A stretch of 64,000 bases of DNA. Origin: Weeksella virosa DSM 16922. Lineage in GTDB: Bacteria > Bacteroidota > Bacteroidia > Flavobacteriales > Weeksellaceae. Each line of letters begins with the position of its first letter. The first letter of the stretch is position 1. The DNA lies in assembly GCF_000189415.1 (NCBI RefSeq), contig NC_015144.1, positions 310,001-374,000 of the forward strand, read 5' to 3'. The position numbers and the translations under genes are program-made. The notes under the pieces were generated by a model. That model searched no databases and was not told where the DNA came from. It saw nothing but the letters and a program-made list of their open reading frames with translations. Below are positions 15,848 through 25,901 of the stretch, piece after piece.

Positions 15848-17053
15848 ATGAAAGTTTTACACACAGCCGATTGGCATTTAGGCAAACGCTTGGATAATTA
15901 TTCTCGATTAGAAGAACAAATCAACGTGATGAACGAAATTGTTCAGATAGCCGAACAAGAAAACGTAGATTTAGTACTCATTGCCGGTGATTTATTCGAC
16001 ACCTTCAACCCAGGTGTAGAAGCAGTTGAATTGTTCTACAAAACCCTTAAGAAGTTATCCAACAATGGCAAACGGCCTGTGGTTGCGATTGCTGGCAATC
16101 ACGATTCGCCCAACCTTATAGATGCACCAAATCCTTTGGCGCGCGAATGTGGAATTATCTTAATCGGCCATCCGAAGGCGGTAATTTCTCCGTTCGAATT
16201 GGCTGATTTTTCGATTACCAAAACCGATGAAGGATTCATAGAACTTTCTCTTCATCACCTACCCTATCCTATTAGAATTCTTCATACACCTTATGCGAAC
16301 GAACAACGATTGAAACAGTTTTTAGGTGAAGAAAAAGAAGCACAATTGAATCAGGTATTAGCCGAAAACTGGCAACGATTAGCCAATACATATTGTGATA
16401 ATAAAGGGGTTAATCTTCTGATAACTCATTTGTATATGAATCCTTCTGCACAGCAATTATTAGACGAACCCGATGGCGAAAAACCACTAAAAATCGGGAA
16501 TGCAGATTTGGTTTTTGCCTCTTCTATTCCGCAAGAAATTCATTATACCGCATTAGGGCATTTGCACAAGTATCAAAATATTGGTTCGGAAGAAAAACCT
16601 ATCGTCTACAGTTCTTCTCCTTTGTGTTATAGTTTCTCCGAAGCAGGACAAACCAAATACGTAAACCTTGTAGAGATTGTACCGAATGAAAGAATTAAGA
16701 TGAAGAAAATCGAGCTGAAAGTAGGAAAACCTTTGATCAGGAAACAATTCGATTCGGTAGAAAAAACGGTGGAGTGGTTACAAGAAAATCAAAATGCTTT
16801 GGTGGAATTAACCTTAGAAAGCGATACGTTTTTACAAGCAAGTGATCGTCAAAAAATTTATCGCGCGCATAAAGGAATTATCCATTTAATTCCTCAATTG
16901 AAAAATCTACAAGCAGAGCAATCGACTCATTCTACCATTCAACTAAACAAAGATATTGGCGAACTGTTTCGGGACTATTTTCGGTCTAAACAAAACGCAC
17001 AAGAACCAACCGATGAAATTATGGAATTGTTCAACGAAATCTTACATTCATAA
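15848..17053 (+). CDS. sbcD: Exonuclease SbcD (Mre11-type nuclease)
   Basis: 401 residues. Calcineurin-type phosphoesterase motifs in order: HTADWHLG (5-12), AGDLFD (46-51), AGNHDS (82-87), LLITHLYM (about 197) and ALGHLHK (about 237), which bind the two Mn ions. Length matches the family. SbcD cleaves hairpins and double-strand ends in complex with the SbcC ATPase encoded two bases downstream. Cytoplasmic DNA repair. Confidence 0.97.
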   Translation: MKVLHTADWHLGKRLDNYSRLEEQINVMNEIVQIAEQENVDLVLIAGDLFDTFNPGVEAVELFYKTLKKLSNNGKRPVVAIAGNHDSPNLIDAPNPLARECGIILIGHPKAVISPFELADFSITKTDEGFIELSLHHLPYPIRILHTPYANEQRLKQFLGEEKEAQLNQVLAENWQRLANTYCDNKGVNLLITHLYMNPSAQQLLDEPDGEKPLKIGNADLVFASSIPQEIHYTALGHLHKYQNIGSEEKPIVYSSSPLCYSFSEAGQTKYVNLVEIVPNERIKMKKIELKVGKPLIRKQFDSVEKTVEWLQENQNALVELTLESDTFLQASDRQKIYRAHKGIIHLIPQLKNLQAEQSTHSTIQLNKDIGELFRDYFRSKQNAQEPTDEIMELFNEILHS

Positions 17054-17055
17054 CC

Positions 17056-20000
17056 ATGTTACCTCTTGTTTTACGTTTCGAAGGTTTATACTCGTACCAA
17101 GAACCCCAAGAAATCGATTTTTCTTCTTTGATTGATGCAGGATTATTTGGAATTTTCGGAAAAGTAGGAAGCGGAAAATCAACCATTCTAGAAGCGATTA
17201 CTTTTGCTTTGTACGGAAATTCTGACCGTTTGGGTTCGTCTAAATTTACGTATAATATGATGAATCTGAAATCGAATAAAATGTTGATCGATTTCGAGTT
17301 CTTAAACCATGAAAATAAAAAATATAAAATCGTTCGTGAATATCGACGAAATCGCAATAATTTCGAGATTATTACACAGAAAAATGCACAATTGTATGAG
17401 TTTCGATCGAATGATTGGTATCCACTAGAAAGTTTAGATGTTGAGCCAATTATTGGTTTGAGTTCTGATAATTTTCGTCGAACGATAATTATTCCACAAG
17501 GGAAATTTCAGGAGTTTATTCAGCTTACTCCGACACAAAGAACGCATATGTTGAAGGAAATCTTCTCTCTTCAACGTTTTGATTTACAAGACAAAGTAAG
17601 TGCCTTCAACAAAAATAACCTAGAATTACTCAATAAAAATACAGGTAGACTTTCCACATTCGAAAACGTCACCGAAACTCAAATAGAAGAACTTTCATCG
17701 CAACTTTCTACTTCGATCATACAAGAAGAAAAATATCGAACAGAACACCAAAATTTGCAAGAAGTTGTAGAAAAGCTAAGACAACTAAAAGAAACTTTAG
17801 AAGAACAACAATCTAAAAAGAAAGCACTTGAAAAACTACTAATAGAAGAAAAAGGTATCCGAACATTAGAAAAACAAACCAAGCAATACGAACAACTTTC
17901 GCAAGGTTTTTCTCATGGTTTCGATGAACAAAATAAACTGCAAAAGAAAGTAAATGATTTTTTGGATGAGCAGCAAAAAGAAGAAAAAGAATTGCTTTTG
18001 CTGAAGGATAAAATCAACCAAACAGAAAAAGAAATGGCAAGTCTTCTTCCCCAATTCGAAGCTTTAGCAGATAAAAAAATAGAGGAAAAAGATTTAGAGT
18101 TTATCCTCTCTATTCTGCGAGATCAAGCAGAAATAGAAAATCTACAACTACGCTCTAGAAAAGGAATCGAAATGATTACAGAAGAAGAAAAGAAAGAAAC
18201 TTCTCACCGAAATCTTCTTGCAACATTGCAAAACAAACAAAAAGAACTCGAACAAAAAAGAGAAAATATAGAAGAGCTATACGAGATAGAAAAATGGTAT
18301 CAGAAGTATGAAATATTAGAGAAACAAATTGCGGAACAAGAAAATAAAATATCAAAAAACAAAGCAGATATTTTATCGACAGAGAAGCAATTCAATCCGC
18401 ATTTAGCAACGCAAGAAACCCTTACAAGGGTTATTGATGAAGAGTTTTCGAAGTTAGAAAAATCGAATGAAACTTTGCGAGAACAGATTCAAAACCTCAC
18501 CGTTCGACAACAATTATCGCATTATGCAATGCATTTGCACGAAGGCGAAGCCTGCCCTCTGTGTGGCTCTCTGCAACATCCTAATTTGATAGACGATGAT
18601 GTTAGCGAGCAATTACAGAACCTAAGAAATAAGTTATTGCTAGGACAAGAAAAAGAAAAAACTTTGCAAAAAGATCGTCGAAACCTGGAAAATAGTTTTT
18701 CTGAAATAAAGTTTAGAAAAGAGCAATTAGCAAAGGAAGAACTAGAGCTTGAGAAATTATTTTCGAACCAAAAAAATCTTATCGATACATTCGTTTGGAA
18801 AAAGTTTCGACCTACACAAAAAAATGATTTTTTAGCCAAAAAGAAACAAGCTTTAGAGATAGAAAATCTTCTAACCGAAGCTACCAAAGAAATAGAAAAT
18901 GAACGTTTACTGTTGGATAATACGTTAAAAAACATTGAGAAATACAAAGAAGGAATTCAAGGGTTTCGCGATAAAGAAAACCAAGCAAAGGCAAGAATAG
19001 AACTCAACAGCAAAAACCTACAACGCTTATCGGTAAGCGATTATGCGCAGCAATCGCAACAAGAAATCCGATTGACTTTGGACAGTTTGAAAAGTAGAAA
19101 CTTAGAAATCGAACAAAAGCAAATCGCCTTACAAGAAGAAAAAAACAACCTTTTACCAAAAGTTGCCAAGAAAGAAGCCATGTTCAATTCTATTGCAAAA
19201 CAACTTCATCTTGCCAAAACTGAACTAATTTCGATAGAAAAAACTTTGTTAGAACGTTTATCGACCACCGAATTTACAACCCTCGAAGAGGTGAAAAGAA
19301 TCGTACACTCGGGGCTGAATGTGGATGAAAATTGGGCGAAAATTCACCAGTTCGAATTGGAAAAAAATGCATTGAGCGAAATGGTTCTCGAGTTGGAAAA
19401 CAAACTGAAAGATCAGGTTTTCGAAGAAGAAAATTATCAAACCAAAATAACAGAACTCGCATCATTGGCACAAAAACACAAAGAGTCGAATGAGCGAATG
19501 ATTGCGCTAAAAACTGAAAAAGAAAGGCTAGAAAAAGCATTCGAAGAGAAAAAAAACTTACTCAAGGAACAAGAAAAACTCGAGCGAAAAGCACAAAATT
19601 TATCGACTTTGCAAAACCTTTTCAATCGAGCAGGCTTTGTGCAATATATTTCGGGCATCTATCTACAACAATTGTGTGACAATGCAAATGTACGATTCCA
19701 TCGGATGACGAGAAATCAACTTAGTTTACAAATAAATGAAAATTCTGATTTCGAAATTATTGATTATCTGAATGAAGGAAAAAGTCGAAGTGTAAAAACC
19801 CTTTCGGGTGGACAAGCCTTTCAGGTTTCGTTGAGTTTGGCGCTTGCTTTGGCAGAAAGTGTGCAAGAAAATGTTTCGACCAACAAAAACTTTTTCTTTA
19901 TCGATGAAGGATTTGGTACGCAAGATAGCGAAGCGGTAAATATTGTTTTCGAAACCTTATTGAGTTTACAAAAAGAAAATCGAATTGTAGGAATAATTTC

Positions 20001-20088
20001 GCACGTCGATGAGCTAAAAGAGCGCATTCCCATTACCTTATCGATCACGAAAGATGAAGTAAAAGGAAGTCGAATTGACCTGCAATAA
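17056..20088 (+). CDS. sbcC: Exonuclease SbcC (Rad50-type SMC ATPase)
   Basis: 1010 residues. Walker A GKVGSGKST at 35-43, long coiled coils rich in E, K, Q and L, a zinc hook CPLCGS at about 499, the second coiled coil, the ABC signature LSGGQAFQVSLSLALALAE at about 916, and Walker B FFFIDEGFG at about 945. It opens and bridges DNA ends for SbcD. The stop-to-start spacing of two bases with sbcD indicates one transcript with coupled translation. Many antisense frames inside it are only codon-bias shadows. Confidence 0.97.
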   Translation: MLPLVLRFEGLYSYQEPQEIDFSSLIDAGLFGIFGKVGSGKSTILEAITFALYGNSDRLGSSKFTYNMMNLKSNKMLIDFEFLNHENKKYKIVREYRRNRNNFEIITQKNAQLYEFRSNDWYPLESLDVEPIIGLSSDNFRRTIIIPQGKFQEFIQLTPTQRTHMLKEIFSLQRFDLQDKVSAFNKNNLELLNKNTGRLSTFENVTETQIEELSSQLSTSIIQEEKYRTEHQNLQEVVEKLRQLKETLEEQQSKKKALEKLLIEEKGIRTLEKQTKQYEQLSQGFSHGFDEQNKLQKKVNDFLDEQQKEEKELLLLKDKINQTEKEMASLLPQFEALADKKIEEKDLEFILSILRDQAEIENLQLRSRKGIEMITEEEKKETSHRNLLATLQNKQKELEQKRENIEELYEIEKWYQKYEILEKQIAEQENKISKNKADILSTEKQFNPHLATQETLTRVIDEEFSKLEKSNETLREQIQNLTVRQQLSHYAMHLHEGEACPLCGSLQHPNLIDDDVSEQLQNLRNKLLLGQEKEKTLQKDRRNLENSFSEIKFRKEQLAKEELELEKLFSNQKNLIDTFVWKKFRPTQKNDFLAKKKQALEIENLLTEATKEIENERLLLDNTLKNIEKYKEGIQGFRDKENQAKARIELNSKNLQRLSVSDYAQQSQQEIRLTLDSLKSRNLEIEQKQIALQEEKNNLLPKVAKKEAMFNSIAKQLHLAKTELISIEKTLLERLSTTEFTTLEEVKRIVHSGLNVDENWAKIHQFELEKNALSEMVLELENKLKDQVFEEENYQTKITELASLAQKHKESNERMIALKTEKERLEKAFEEKKNLLKEQEKLERKAQNLSTLQNLFNRAGFVQYISGIYLQQLCDNANVRFHRMTRNQLSLQINENSDFEIIDYLNEGKSRSVKTLSGGQAFQVSLSLALALAESVQENVSTNKNFFFIDEGFGTQDSEAVNIVFETLLSLQKENRIVGIISHVDELKERIPITLSITKDEVKGSRIDLQ

Positions 20089-20178
20089 AGACAAAATGTC
20101 AGCTTTATTTGGTTGGTATTACTTTTGTCACTTATAAGACCGAAAACATTTAAATAAACATAAAAAATAATCATCATC

Positions 20179-22053
20179 ATGAGTAAAGGAAATATTAATG
20201 TATCAGTGGAAAACATCTTTCCATTAATTAAAAAATTTTTATACAGTGACCACGAAATTTTCTTGCGTGAGTTGATTTCTAATGCTTCGGATGCAACCTT
20301 GAAACTAAAACATCTTACCAATATAGGCGAAGCAAAAGTAGAATATGGCAATCCGAAGATTGAAGTAAAAATAAACAAAGAAGATAAAACGCTTCATATT
20401 ATCGATCAAGGAATCGGGATGACAGCAGATGAAGTAGAAAAATACATCAACCAAGTTGCTTTTTCTGGAGCAGAAGAATTTATCAACCAACACAAAGATG
20501 CCGATGGAATTATTGGGCATTTTGGATTAGGCTTTTATTCGGCTTTTATGGTTGCCGACAAAGTAGAACTTATTACCAAATCGTACAAAGATGAGCCAGC
20601 CGCGCATTGGACATGTGATGGTTCGCCAGAATTTACGTTAGAAAAAGCAGATAAAACCGATCGTGGAACAGAAATCATTTTGCATATCGCAGAAGATTCT
20701 AAAGAATTTTTAGAAGAATGGAAGATTAATGAACTGTTGCATAAATACAACAAATTCATGCCAATCCCGATAAAGTTCGGTACGAAAAAAGAAACGCTTC
20801 CTTTACCAGAAGATGCTGCAGAAGATGCAAAACCAGAGGAAATAGAAGTAGACAATATCATCAACAATACGCAACCCGCCTGGACCAAATCTCCGTCGGA
20901 ACTAACCGATGAAGATTATCTTGCGTTTTACAGAGAATTGTATCCAATGCAATTTGAGGAGCCATTGTTCCATATTCACCTCAATGTCGATTATCCGTTT
21001 AATTTAACTGGGATTTTATTTTTCCCGAAATTAGGCAACAACATCAATCTAGATAAAGACAGAATACAATTATATCAAAATCAAGTATTTGTAACAGATG
21101 AAGTCAATGGGATAGTTCCCGATTTCTTGATGTTGCTACGCGGAGTAATCGATTCGCCAGATATCCCACTAAATGTCTCTCGTTCTTACCTACAAGCAGA
21201 TGGAGCGGTGAAAAAAATATCGGCGCATATCACCAAAAAAGTTGCTGATAAAATGAGTTCTTTGATCACTCAAAACCGAGAAGATTACGAGAAAAAGTGG
21301 AACGATATAAAAGTAGTGATAGAATATGGTATGATTTCGGAAGATAAATTCTTCGAAAAATCTGACAAATTTGCTCTTTATCCTACCGTTGATGGAAAAT
21401 ATTTTACGTGGACAGAGCTATCAGACACCATAAAAGATCATCAAACCAATAAAGATGGCAACATGGTGGTTCTTTACACGACCGATGACAATGGACAAGA
21501 TCAATACATCCAGATTGCGAAAGAGAAAGGCTACGAAGTAATTATTCTCGATTCGCCAATTGCTGCACATCTCATCCAAAAATTAGAATCTTCGAAAGAA
21601 AAAGTAAGTTTTGCACGAGTAGATGCAGATCATATCAATAAGTTGATCGACAAAGATGAAGTGAAAATCTCTAAGCTTTCTGATGAACAAAAAGAGAGTC
21701 TGAAAACCCAAATTACAGAGGGAATCGATAACAAATCGTACACCGTACAATTAGAAGATTTATCGGAAACCGATGCCCCATTCATCCTCACCCAATCAGA
21801 ATTTATGCGCCGCATGAAAGATATGCAAGCTACAGGTGCAGCCGGTATGTTTGGCATGGGTAACTTCCCAGAAATGTACAATTTGGTAGTGAATACCAAC
21901 TCTGCTTTGGCCAATGAAATTTTAACTAAAGAAAATACAGAAGAAAAAAACAACTTGATTCTTCAGGCATTGGATTTGGCAAAATTGTCGCAAGGTTTGC
22001 TCAAAGGAAAAGAACTGACCGAGTTTATAAACCGTAGCTTCAAAAAGCTATAA
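20179..22053 (+). CDS. htpG: Molecular chaperone HtpG (Hsp90)
   Basis: 624 residues, full length for HtpG. GHKL ATPase motifs: ELISNASDA (N box), DQGIGM (D-x-G-x-G), and GHFGLGFYSAFMVAD (G2 lid). Middle domain contains the conserved catalytic-loop arginine region NVSRSYLQ, with the dimerisation domain C-terminal. ATP-driven cytoplasmic chaperone. Monocistronic, ended by a strong hairpin at 22090. Confidence 0.97.
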   Translation: MSKGNINVSVENIFPLIKKFLYSDHEIFLRELISNASDATLKLKHLTNIGEAKVEYGNPKIEVKINKEDKTLHIIDQGIGMTADEVEKYINQVAFSGAEEFINQHKDADGIIGHFGLGFYSAFMVADKVELITKSYKDEPAAHWTCDGSPEFTLEKADKTDRGTEIILHIAEDSKEFLEEWKINELLHKYNKFMPIPIKFGTKKETLPLPEDAAEDAKPEEIEVDNIINNTQPAWTKSPSELTDEDYLAFYRELYPMQFEEPLFHIHLNVDYPFNLTGILFFPKLGNNINLDKDRIQLYQNQVFVTDEVNGIVPDFLMLLRGVIDSPDIPLNVSRSYLQADGAVKKISAHITKKVADKMSSLITQNREDYEKKWNDIKVVIEYGMISEDKFFEKSDKFALYPTVDGKYFTWTELSDTIKDHQTNKDGNMVVLYTTDDNGQDQYIQIAKEKGYEVIILDSPIAAHLIQKLESSKEKVSFARVDADHINKLIDKDEVKISKLSDEQKESLKTQITEGIDNKSYTVQLEDLSETDAPFILTQSEFMRRMKDMQATGAAGMFGMGNFPEMYNLVVNTNSALANEILTKENTEEKNNLILQALDLAKLSQGLLKGKELTEFINRSFKKL

Positions 22054-22089
22054 AAAAACAAGCCTTAAAGGATCATAACAAATAACCTA

Positions 22090-22121
22090 AACCGTTTCGG
22101 AGTTGCGAAGCGGTTTTTTTT
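22090..22121 (+). terminator. Terminator of htpG
   Basis: Stem AACCGTTTCG / CGAAGCGGTT (one G-U pair), six-base loop, then eight T. Confidence 0.9.
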
Positions 22122-22146
22122 GTACCTTTCGGTAGAATATTTTGGT

Positions 22147-22920
22147 ATGAAAAGACTTTTGGTTTTGAGTTGTTTCTTCATCTCTCTGATTTGTTTTGCA
22201 CAGAAAGAGAACAATACAACAGCTTTCGATTGGATCAATTCGAAATCGTTAACCGTTGATGAAGCTCGAAACTTTTATCAACTAAAAAATAATACCATCG
22301 AAAAAATAAGCAATCATCAAATTATTGCGACATTTACTAACCAAAATAATCTTAGCAATCTCAATGTGCAAAGCTCGTTGTTGGTTACGGTTATTGCCAA
22401 TCATCAAACCTTGTATTTGCTCGATAATAATTTATCGCCTATCCAAGATCCGATTTCGTTGAATTCACCCGATTATTTTTTGACTTTGGTCGGCGTAATG
22501 GATAATAACTTTCTGGTAGCGTACGATATTTTTACTCATAAACTACTACAAATCAATTATCAGAGTAGTAAAATCATCAACAGTTCTTCTATATTAACGA
22601 TGCTGAAAGAAGACGAACAATTGATAAAATTATATTATCACCTCAAAAAAATATACCTCTTAACCGATCAGTCGCTATATGTTTTTGATGATTATCTTAC
22701 CTATCAGAAAAAAATAAATTTACCTACATACTCGAAAATTGTTATGGTAGGAAATGCTTTTTTGTATGGGACGAAAAATGAAATATTTCTTTCTCGTCTA
22801 GACCAAACAGAACCTCAGGTAGTATACGAAGGAAATTGGTCTGACTTTGCAGCAAACAGCCGTGAACTTTTTGTGCAAAATGATAAGGATACGTATATTT
22901 ACACGCTAAAAGAAAAATAG
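22147..22920 (+). CDS. Exported hypothetical protein
   Basis: 257 residues from ATG 22147 (MKRLLVLSCFFISLICFAQ), preferred over an ATG 27 bases upstream because it gives a normal signal peptide. The mature part shows repeated short beta-strand blocks (TLYLLDNNLSPIQDP, QSLYVFDDYLTYQKKINL, NEIFLSRLDQTEPQVVYEG), suggesting a beta-propeller-like fold; no catalytic motif. One base separates its stop from the downstream kinase gene, so they are co-transcribed. Specific function unknown. Confidence 0.7.
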   Translation: MKRLLVLSCFFISLICFAQKENNTTAFDWINSKSLTVDEARNFYQLKNNTIEKISNHQIIATFTNQNNLSNLNVQSSLLVTVIANHQTLYLLDNNLSPIQDPISLNSPDYFLTLVGVMDNNFLVAYDIFTHKLLQINYQSSKIINSSSILTMLKEDEQLIKLYYHLKKIYLLTDQSLYVFDDYLTYQKKINLPTYSKIVMVGNAFLYGTKNEIFLSRLDQTEPQVVYEGNWSDFAANSRELFVQNDKDTYIYTLKEK

Positions 22921-22921
22921 A

Positions 22922-23536
22922 ATGCATATTGCTATTGCAGGAAATATTGGAGCTGGAAAAACCACCCTCACCAAGTTATTAGCGAAACAATACAATTGGA
23001 CCGCACAGTTCGAAGATGTTGATCACAACCCCTACTTAGATGATTTCTATAACGACATGGCCAAGTGGTCGTTTAACCTACAAATTTATTTTTTAGGAAG
23101 TCGTTTCCAACAAGTAAAAGAAATAAGAGAAAGTGGGCTAAACATTATTCAGGATCGAACGATTTATGAAGATGCACATATTTTTGCGAGCAACCTAAAA
23201 GATATGGGTTTGCTAAGCACACGCGATTATGAGAATTATTTACGTGTTTTTAATTTGATGACTTCTTTTGTAAAAGCTCCCGATTTGCTGATTTACCTCA
23301 AAGCATCGATACCGACATTGGTAGCACAAATCCAAAAAAGAGGACGCGAATACGAAAGCTCTATCAGCATCGATTATCTGAATCGATTGAACGAAAAATA
23401 CAACAAATGGATCGATAATTATACCGAAGGAAAACTTTTGGTAATTGATGTGGATAATTTAGATTTTGTGAAAAACCCCGAAGATTTAGGCTTCATATTC
23501 AACAAAGTAGAAGGAGAAATTCACGGTCTCTTTTGA
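22922..23536 (+). CDS. Deoxynucleoside kinase
   Basis: 204 residues. P-loop GNIGAGKTT (7-15), the dNK-type FEDVDHNPYLDDFY region, the D-R-T signature in QDRTIYEDAHIF, and a lid QKRGREYESSI. This family phosphorylates deoxyribonucleosides (purine or pyrimidine; not resolvable here) for nucleotide salvage. Directly follows the exported hypothetical gene. Confidence 0.9.
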   Translation: MHIAIAGNIGAGKTTLTKLLAKQYNWTAQFEDVDHNPYLDDFYNDMAKWSFNLQIYFLGSRFQQVKEIRESGLNIIQDRTIYEDAHIFASNLKDMGLLSTRDYENYLRVFNLMTSFVKAPDLLIYLKASIPTLVAQIQKRGREYESSISIDYLNRLNEKYNKWIDNYTEGKLLVIDVDNLDFVKNPEDLGFIFNKVEGEIHGLF

Positions 23537-23569
23537 TCACACAATAAAAAAATATAAACAACGTATAAG

Positions 23570-23606
23570 AGCGGCAATTTTTCATCAAAATTCGACCGCC
23601 TTTTTT
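23570..23606 (+). terminator. Terminator of the kinase gene
   Basis: Interrupted stem GCGG-C-AATTTT / AAAATT-CGA-CCGC followed by CTTTTTT. Confidence 0.65.
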
Positions 23607-23611
23607 ATCTT

Positions 23612-24577
23612 ATGGAAACGAAAAATATAGCAAAAGGTGTGCTGCTTGTTGCCCTAGGTTCTAGCGCATACGGAATGTTGGCTACTATTGTAAAACTAGC
23701 CTACGGAGAAGGTTACACCACAGCAGAAGTTACGACTTCTCAGTTTACCTTGGGACTTTTGGGTCTGATAATTCTCAATATCATCAACCGAAAAAAACTA
23801 AAGCCAATCCAGAAAGGCGACACAACCAAATTATTAATTTTTGGTTCTTCAATGGGTTTTACCAGTTTATTCTATTATCTATCGGTACAATATATCAATG
23901 TATCTATCGGGATTGTTTTGTTGATGCAGTCTGTATGGATAAGCATCGTAATCGAAAGTTTTCTAGATAAAGTCTTGCCTTCTGCTCGAAAAATTTTAGC
24001 AACGATGATGGTTCTTTTCGGCACCTTATTGGCCACAAACGTTTTCAATCAATCGATAGATTTGGATATTCGTGGAGTTTTTTGGGGTTTCTTAGCGGCT
24101 TGTTCTTTCTCTACAACCATGTTTGTATCCAACAGAATTGCTACATATTTACCCAATACGCAAAAATCCCTTTTCATGCTTTTGGGAGGAGCCATCGTAG
24201 TTGGAGCATTTTTATTCTTTTCTCAAATAGGTCCTTATTATTTTGATGGCCTGAAATCTTTCTACAACCTCTTCTCATCAAACACAGAAGGAATCAGCGC
24301 TTTCGATGCTAGTATTTTCTTAAGGTACGGACTATTTTTATCTCTTTTTGGGACTATTTTACCGCCATTGTTGCTAACAGCTGGTTTTCCTAATACTGGA
24401 CTTGGATTAGGTAGTATTGTTTCCTCTATCGAGTTACCCGTTTCGGTATTGTTTGCTTTTTTCCTTCTCAATGAAAAGGTAGAATGGATTCAATGGTTAG
24501 GCATTGCATGTATCCTTGGCGCAGTTTTTTACATGAATGCTAACCAATTAAAATCCTCACATTCTAAAATTTCTTAG
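23612..24577 (+). CDS. EamA/DMT-family transporter
   Basis: 321 residues with about ten hydrophobic helices in two five-helix halves; the second half ends with the typical SIVSSIELPVSVLFAFFLLN, E-K-V and W-x-x-W-L-G-I-A-C-I-L-G-A. Start MKTKN-like (METKNIAKG) gives a cytoplasmic N-terminus. Inner-membrane exporter or importer of small metabolites; substrate cannot be inferred. Convergent with sufS, with only four bases between stops. Confidence 0.9.
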   Translation: METKNIAKGVLLVALGSSAYGMLATIVKLAYGEGYTTAEVTTSQFTLGLLGLIILNIINRKKLKPIQKGDTTKLLIFGSSMGFTSLFYYLSVQYINVSIGIVLLMQSVWISIVIESFLDKVLPSARKILATMMVLFGTLLATNVFNQSIDLDIRGVFWGFLAACSFSTTMFVSNRIATYLPNTQKSLFMLLGGAIVVGAFLFFSQIGPYYFDGLKSFYNLFSSNTEGISAFDASIFLRYGLFLSLFGTILPPLLLTAGFPNTGLGLGSIVSSIELPVSVLFAFFLLNEKVEWIQWLGIACILGAVFYMNANQLKSSHSKIS

Positions 24578-24581
24578 TTAT

Positions 24582-25799
24582 TTATCCCAACATCCGAATG
24601 GCTGTTTTTAGTGCACTGATAAATATGTCGACTTCTTCTTTTGTATTGTAAACAGCAAAGGAAACCCGTACAGTACCAGGGATATCATAGAAGCACATAA
24701 TTGGTTGGGCACAATGGTGACCAGTTCTCACTGCTACTCCTTTCTTGTCGAGGATCATTCCGACGTCTGATGAGTGAGCACCATCCAGCTTTAGGTTAAA
24801 CGAGATTGCGCCTGCATGCTCTTGGTTTTCACCATAAATTTCTACCTCATCTATTTTTTGTAGTTCAGCCATGCAATAGGCTAATAGATCATATTCGTGT
24901 GCTTGAATATTTTCTATACCAAGCGAGTTTATAAAATCTACCGCTTCTCCTAAACCTATAATTCCCGCAATATCTGGCGTACCGGCTTCGAATTTAAAGG
25001 GTAAACATGCATAGGTAGATTTTTCCATCGATACATCACGTATCATTTCTCCTCCTCCATGAAAAGGCGGCATTGCATTCAGGATTTCTTCTTTCCCGTA
25101 CAAAACGCCAATACCAGTAGGGCCGTACATCTTGTGGCCAGAGAATACAAAAAAATCACAATCCATTTTTTGTACATCTATCTTGGTATGAGGTACTGAT
25201 TGTGCACCATCAATCAATACTTTTGCTCCTTTTGCATGTGCTTTTTCAATAATTTTTTGAATTGGATTCACTATTCCTAAGGCATTCGATACTTGATTAA
25301 CTGCTACCAAACGTGTTTTATCGGTAAGCAACGTATCTAGATTCGTCAGATCTAGACCTCCTTCTTTTTTAAGCGGAATATATTTGAGTATCAACCCTTT
25401 TCTTTCTGCTAATAACTGCCAAGGAACGATATTCGAATGATGTTCTATCTCGGTAATAAGAATCTCATCTTCTGTTTGTAATGTTTCGCCAAATGAATAG
25501 GCTACCAAATTAATTGCTTCGGTAGTTCCGCGCGTAAAAATTACTTCATGTTCGTTTTTAGCATTGATAAATTTTTGAATTTTTCTACGGGCTTCCTCCA
25601 TTTTATCGGTTGCTTCTTGACTCAATGTATGGATTCCGCGATGCACATTGGCATTATAATGTTTATAATAATATTCGATGGCTTCGATTACTTGAATCGG
25701 TTTCTGAGAAGTTGCTCCATTATCGAAATAAACAAGAGGTTCTCCGTTTACTTTTCTCGATAAAATAGGAAACTGTTTTCTTATTTGTGTAATATCCAT
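24582..25799 (-). CDS. sufS: Cysteine desulfurase SufS
   Basis: 405 residues from ATG 25799 (MDITQIRKQFPILSRKV); an ATG 48 bases upstream is open but adds residues foreign to the family. PLP lysine in VFSGHKMYGPTG and catalytic cysteine in RTGHHCAQPIM (group II, short loop). Transfers sulfur from cysteine for Fe-S assembly. Last gene of the suf run; no sufE follows in this window. Confidence 0.96.
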   Translation of the reverse strand: MDITQIRKQFPILSRKVNGEPLVYFDNGATSQKPIQVIEAIEYYYKHYNANVHRGIHTLSQEATDKMEEARRKIQKFINAKNEHEVIFTRGTTEAINLVAYSFGETLQTEDEILITEIEHHSNIVPWQLLAERKGLILKYIPLKKEGGLDLTNLDTLLTDKTRLVAVNQVSNALGIVNPIQKIIEKAHAKGAKVLIDGAQSVPHTKIDVQKMDCDFFVFSGHKMYGPTGIGVLYGKEEILNAMPPFHGGGEMIRDVSMEKSTYACLPFKFEAGTPDIAGIIGLGEAVDFINSLGIENIQAHEYDLLAYCMAELQKIDEVEIYGENQEHAGAISFNLKLDGAHSSDVGMILDKKGVAVRTGHHCAQPIMCFYDIPGTVRVSFAVYNTKEEVDIFISALKTAIRMLG

Positions 25800-25901
25800 A
25801 TTCTCTTTGTTTGTGTTATTGAATAAAATAAGTTGTAAGAAATTCATCCTACAACCTATTTTTAATAATTATACTATCGTATCTGATATAGTTTACTTTT
25901 C

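Noticed and set aside
18522-18947. 141-codon antisense ORF inside sbcC
   Set aside because: Phe/Ser-rich shadow of a Glu/Lys-rich coiled coil; no start context and no protein-like pattern.
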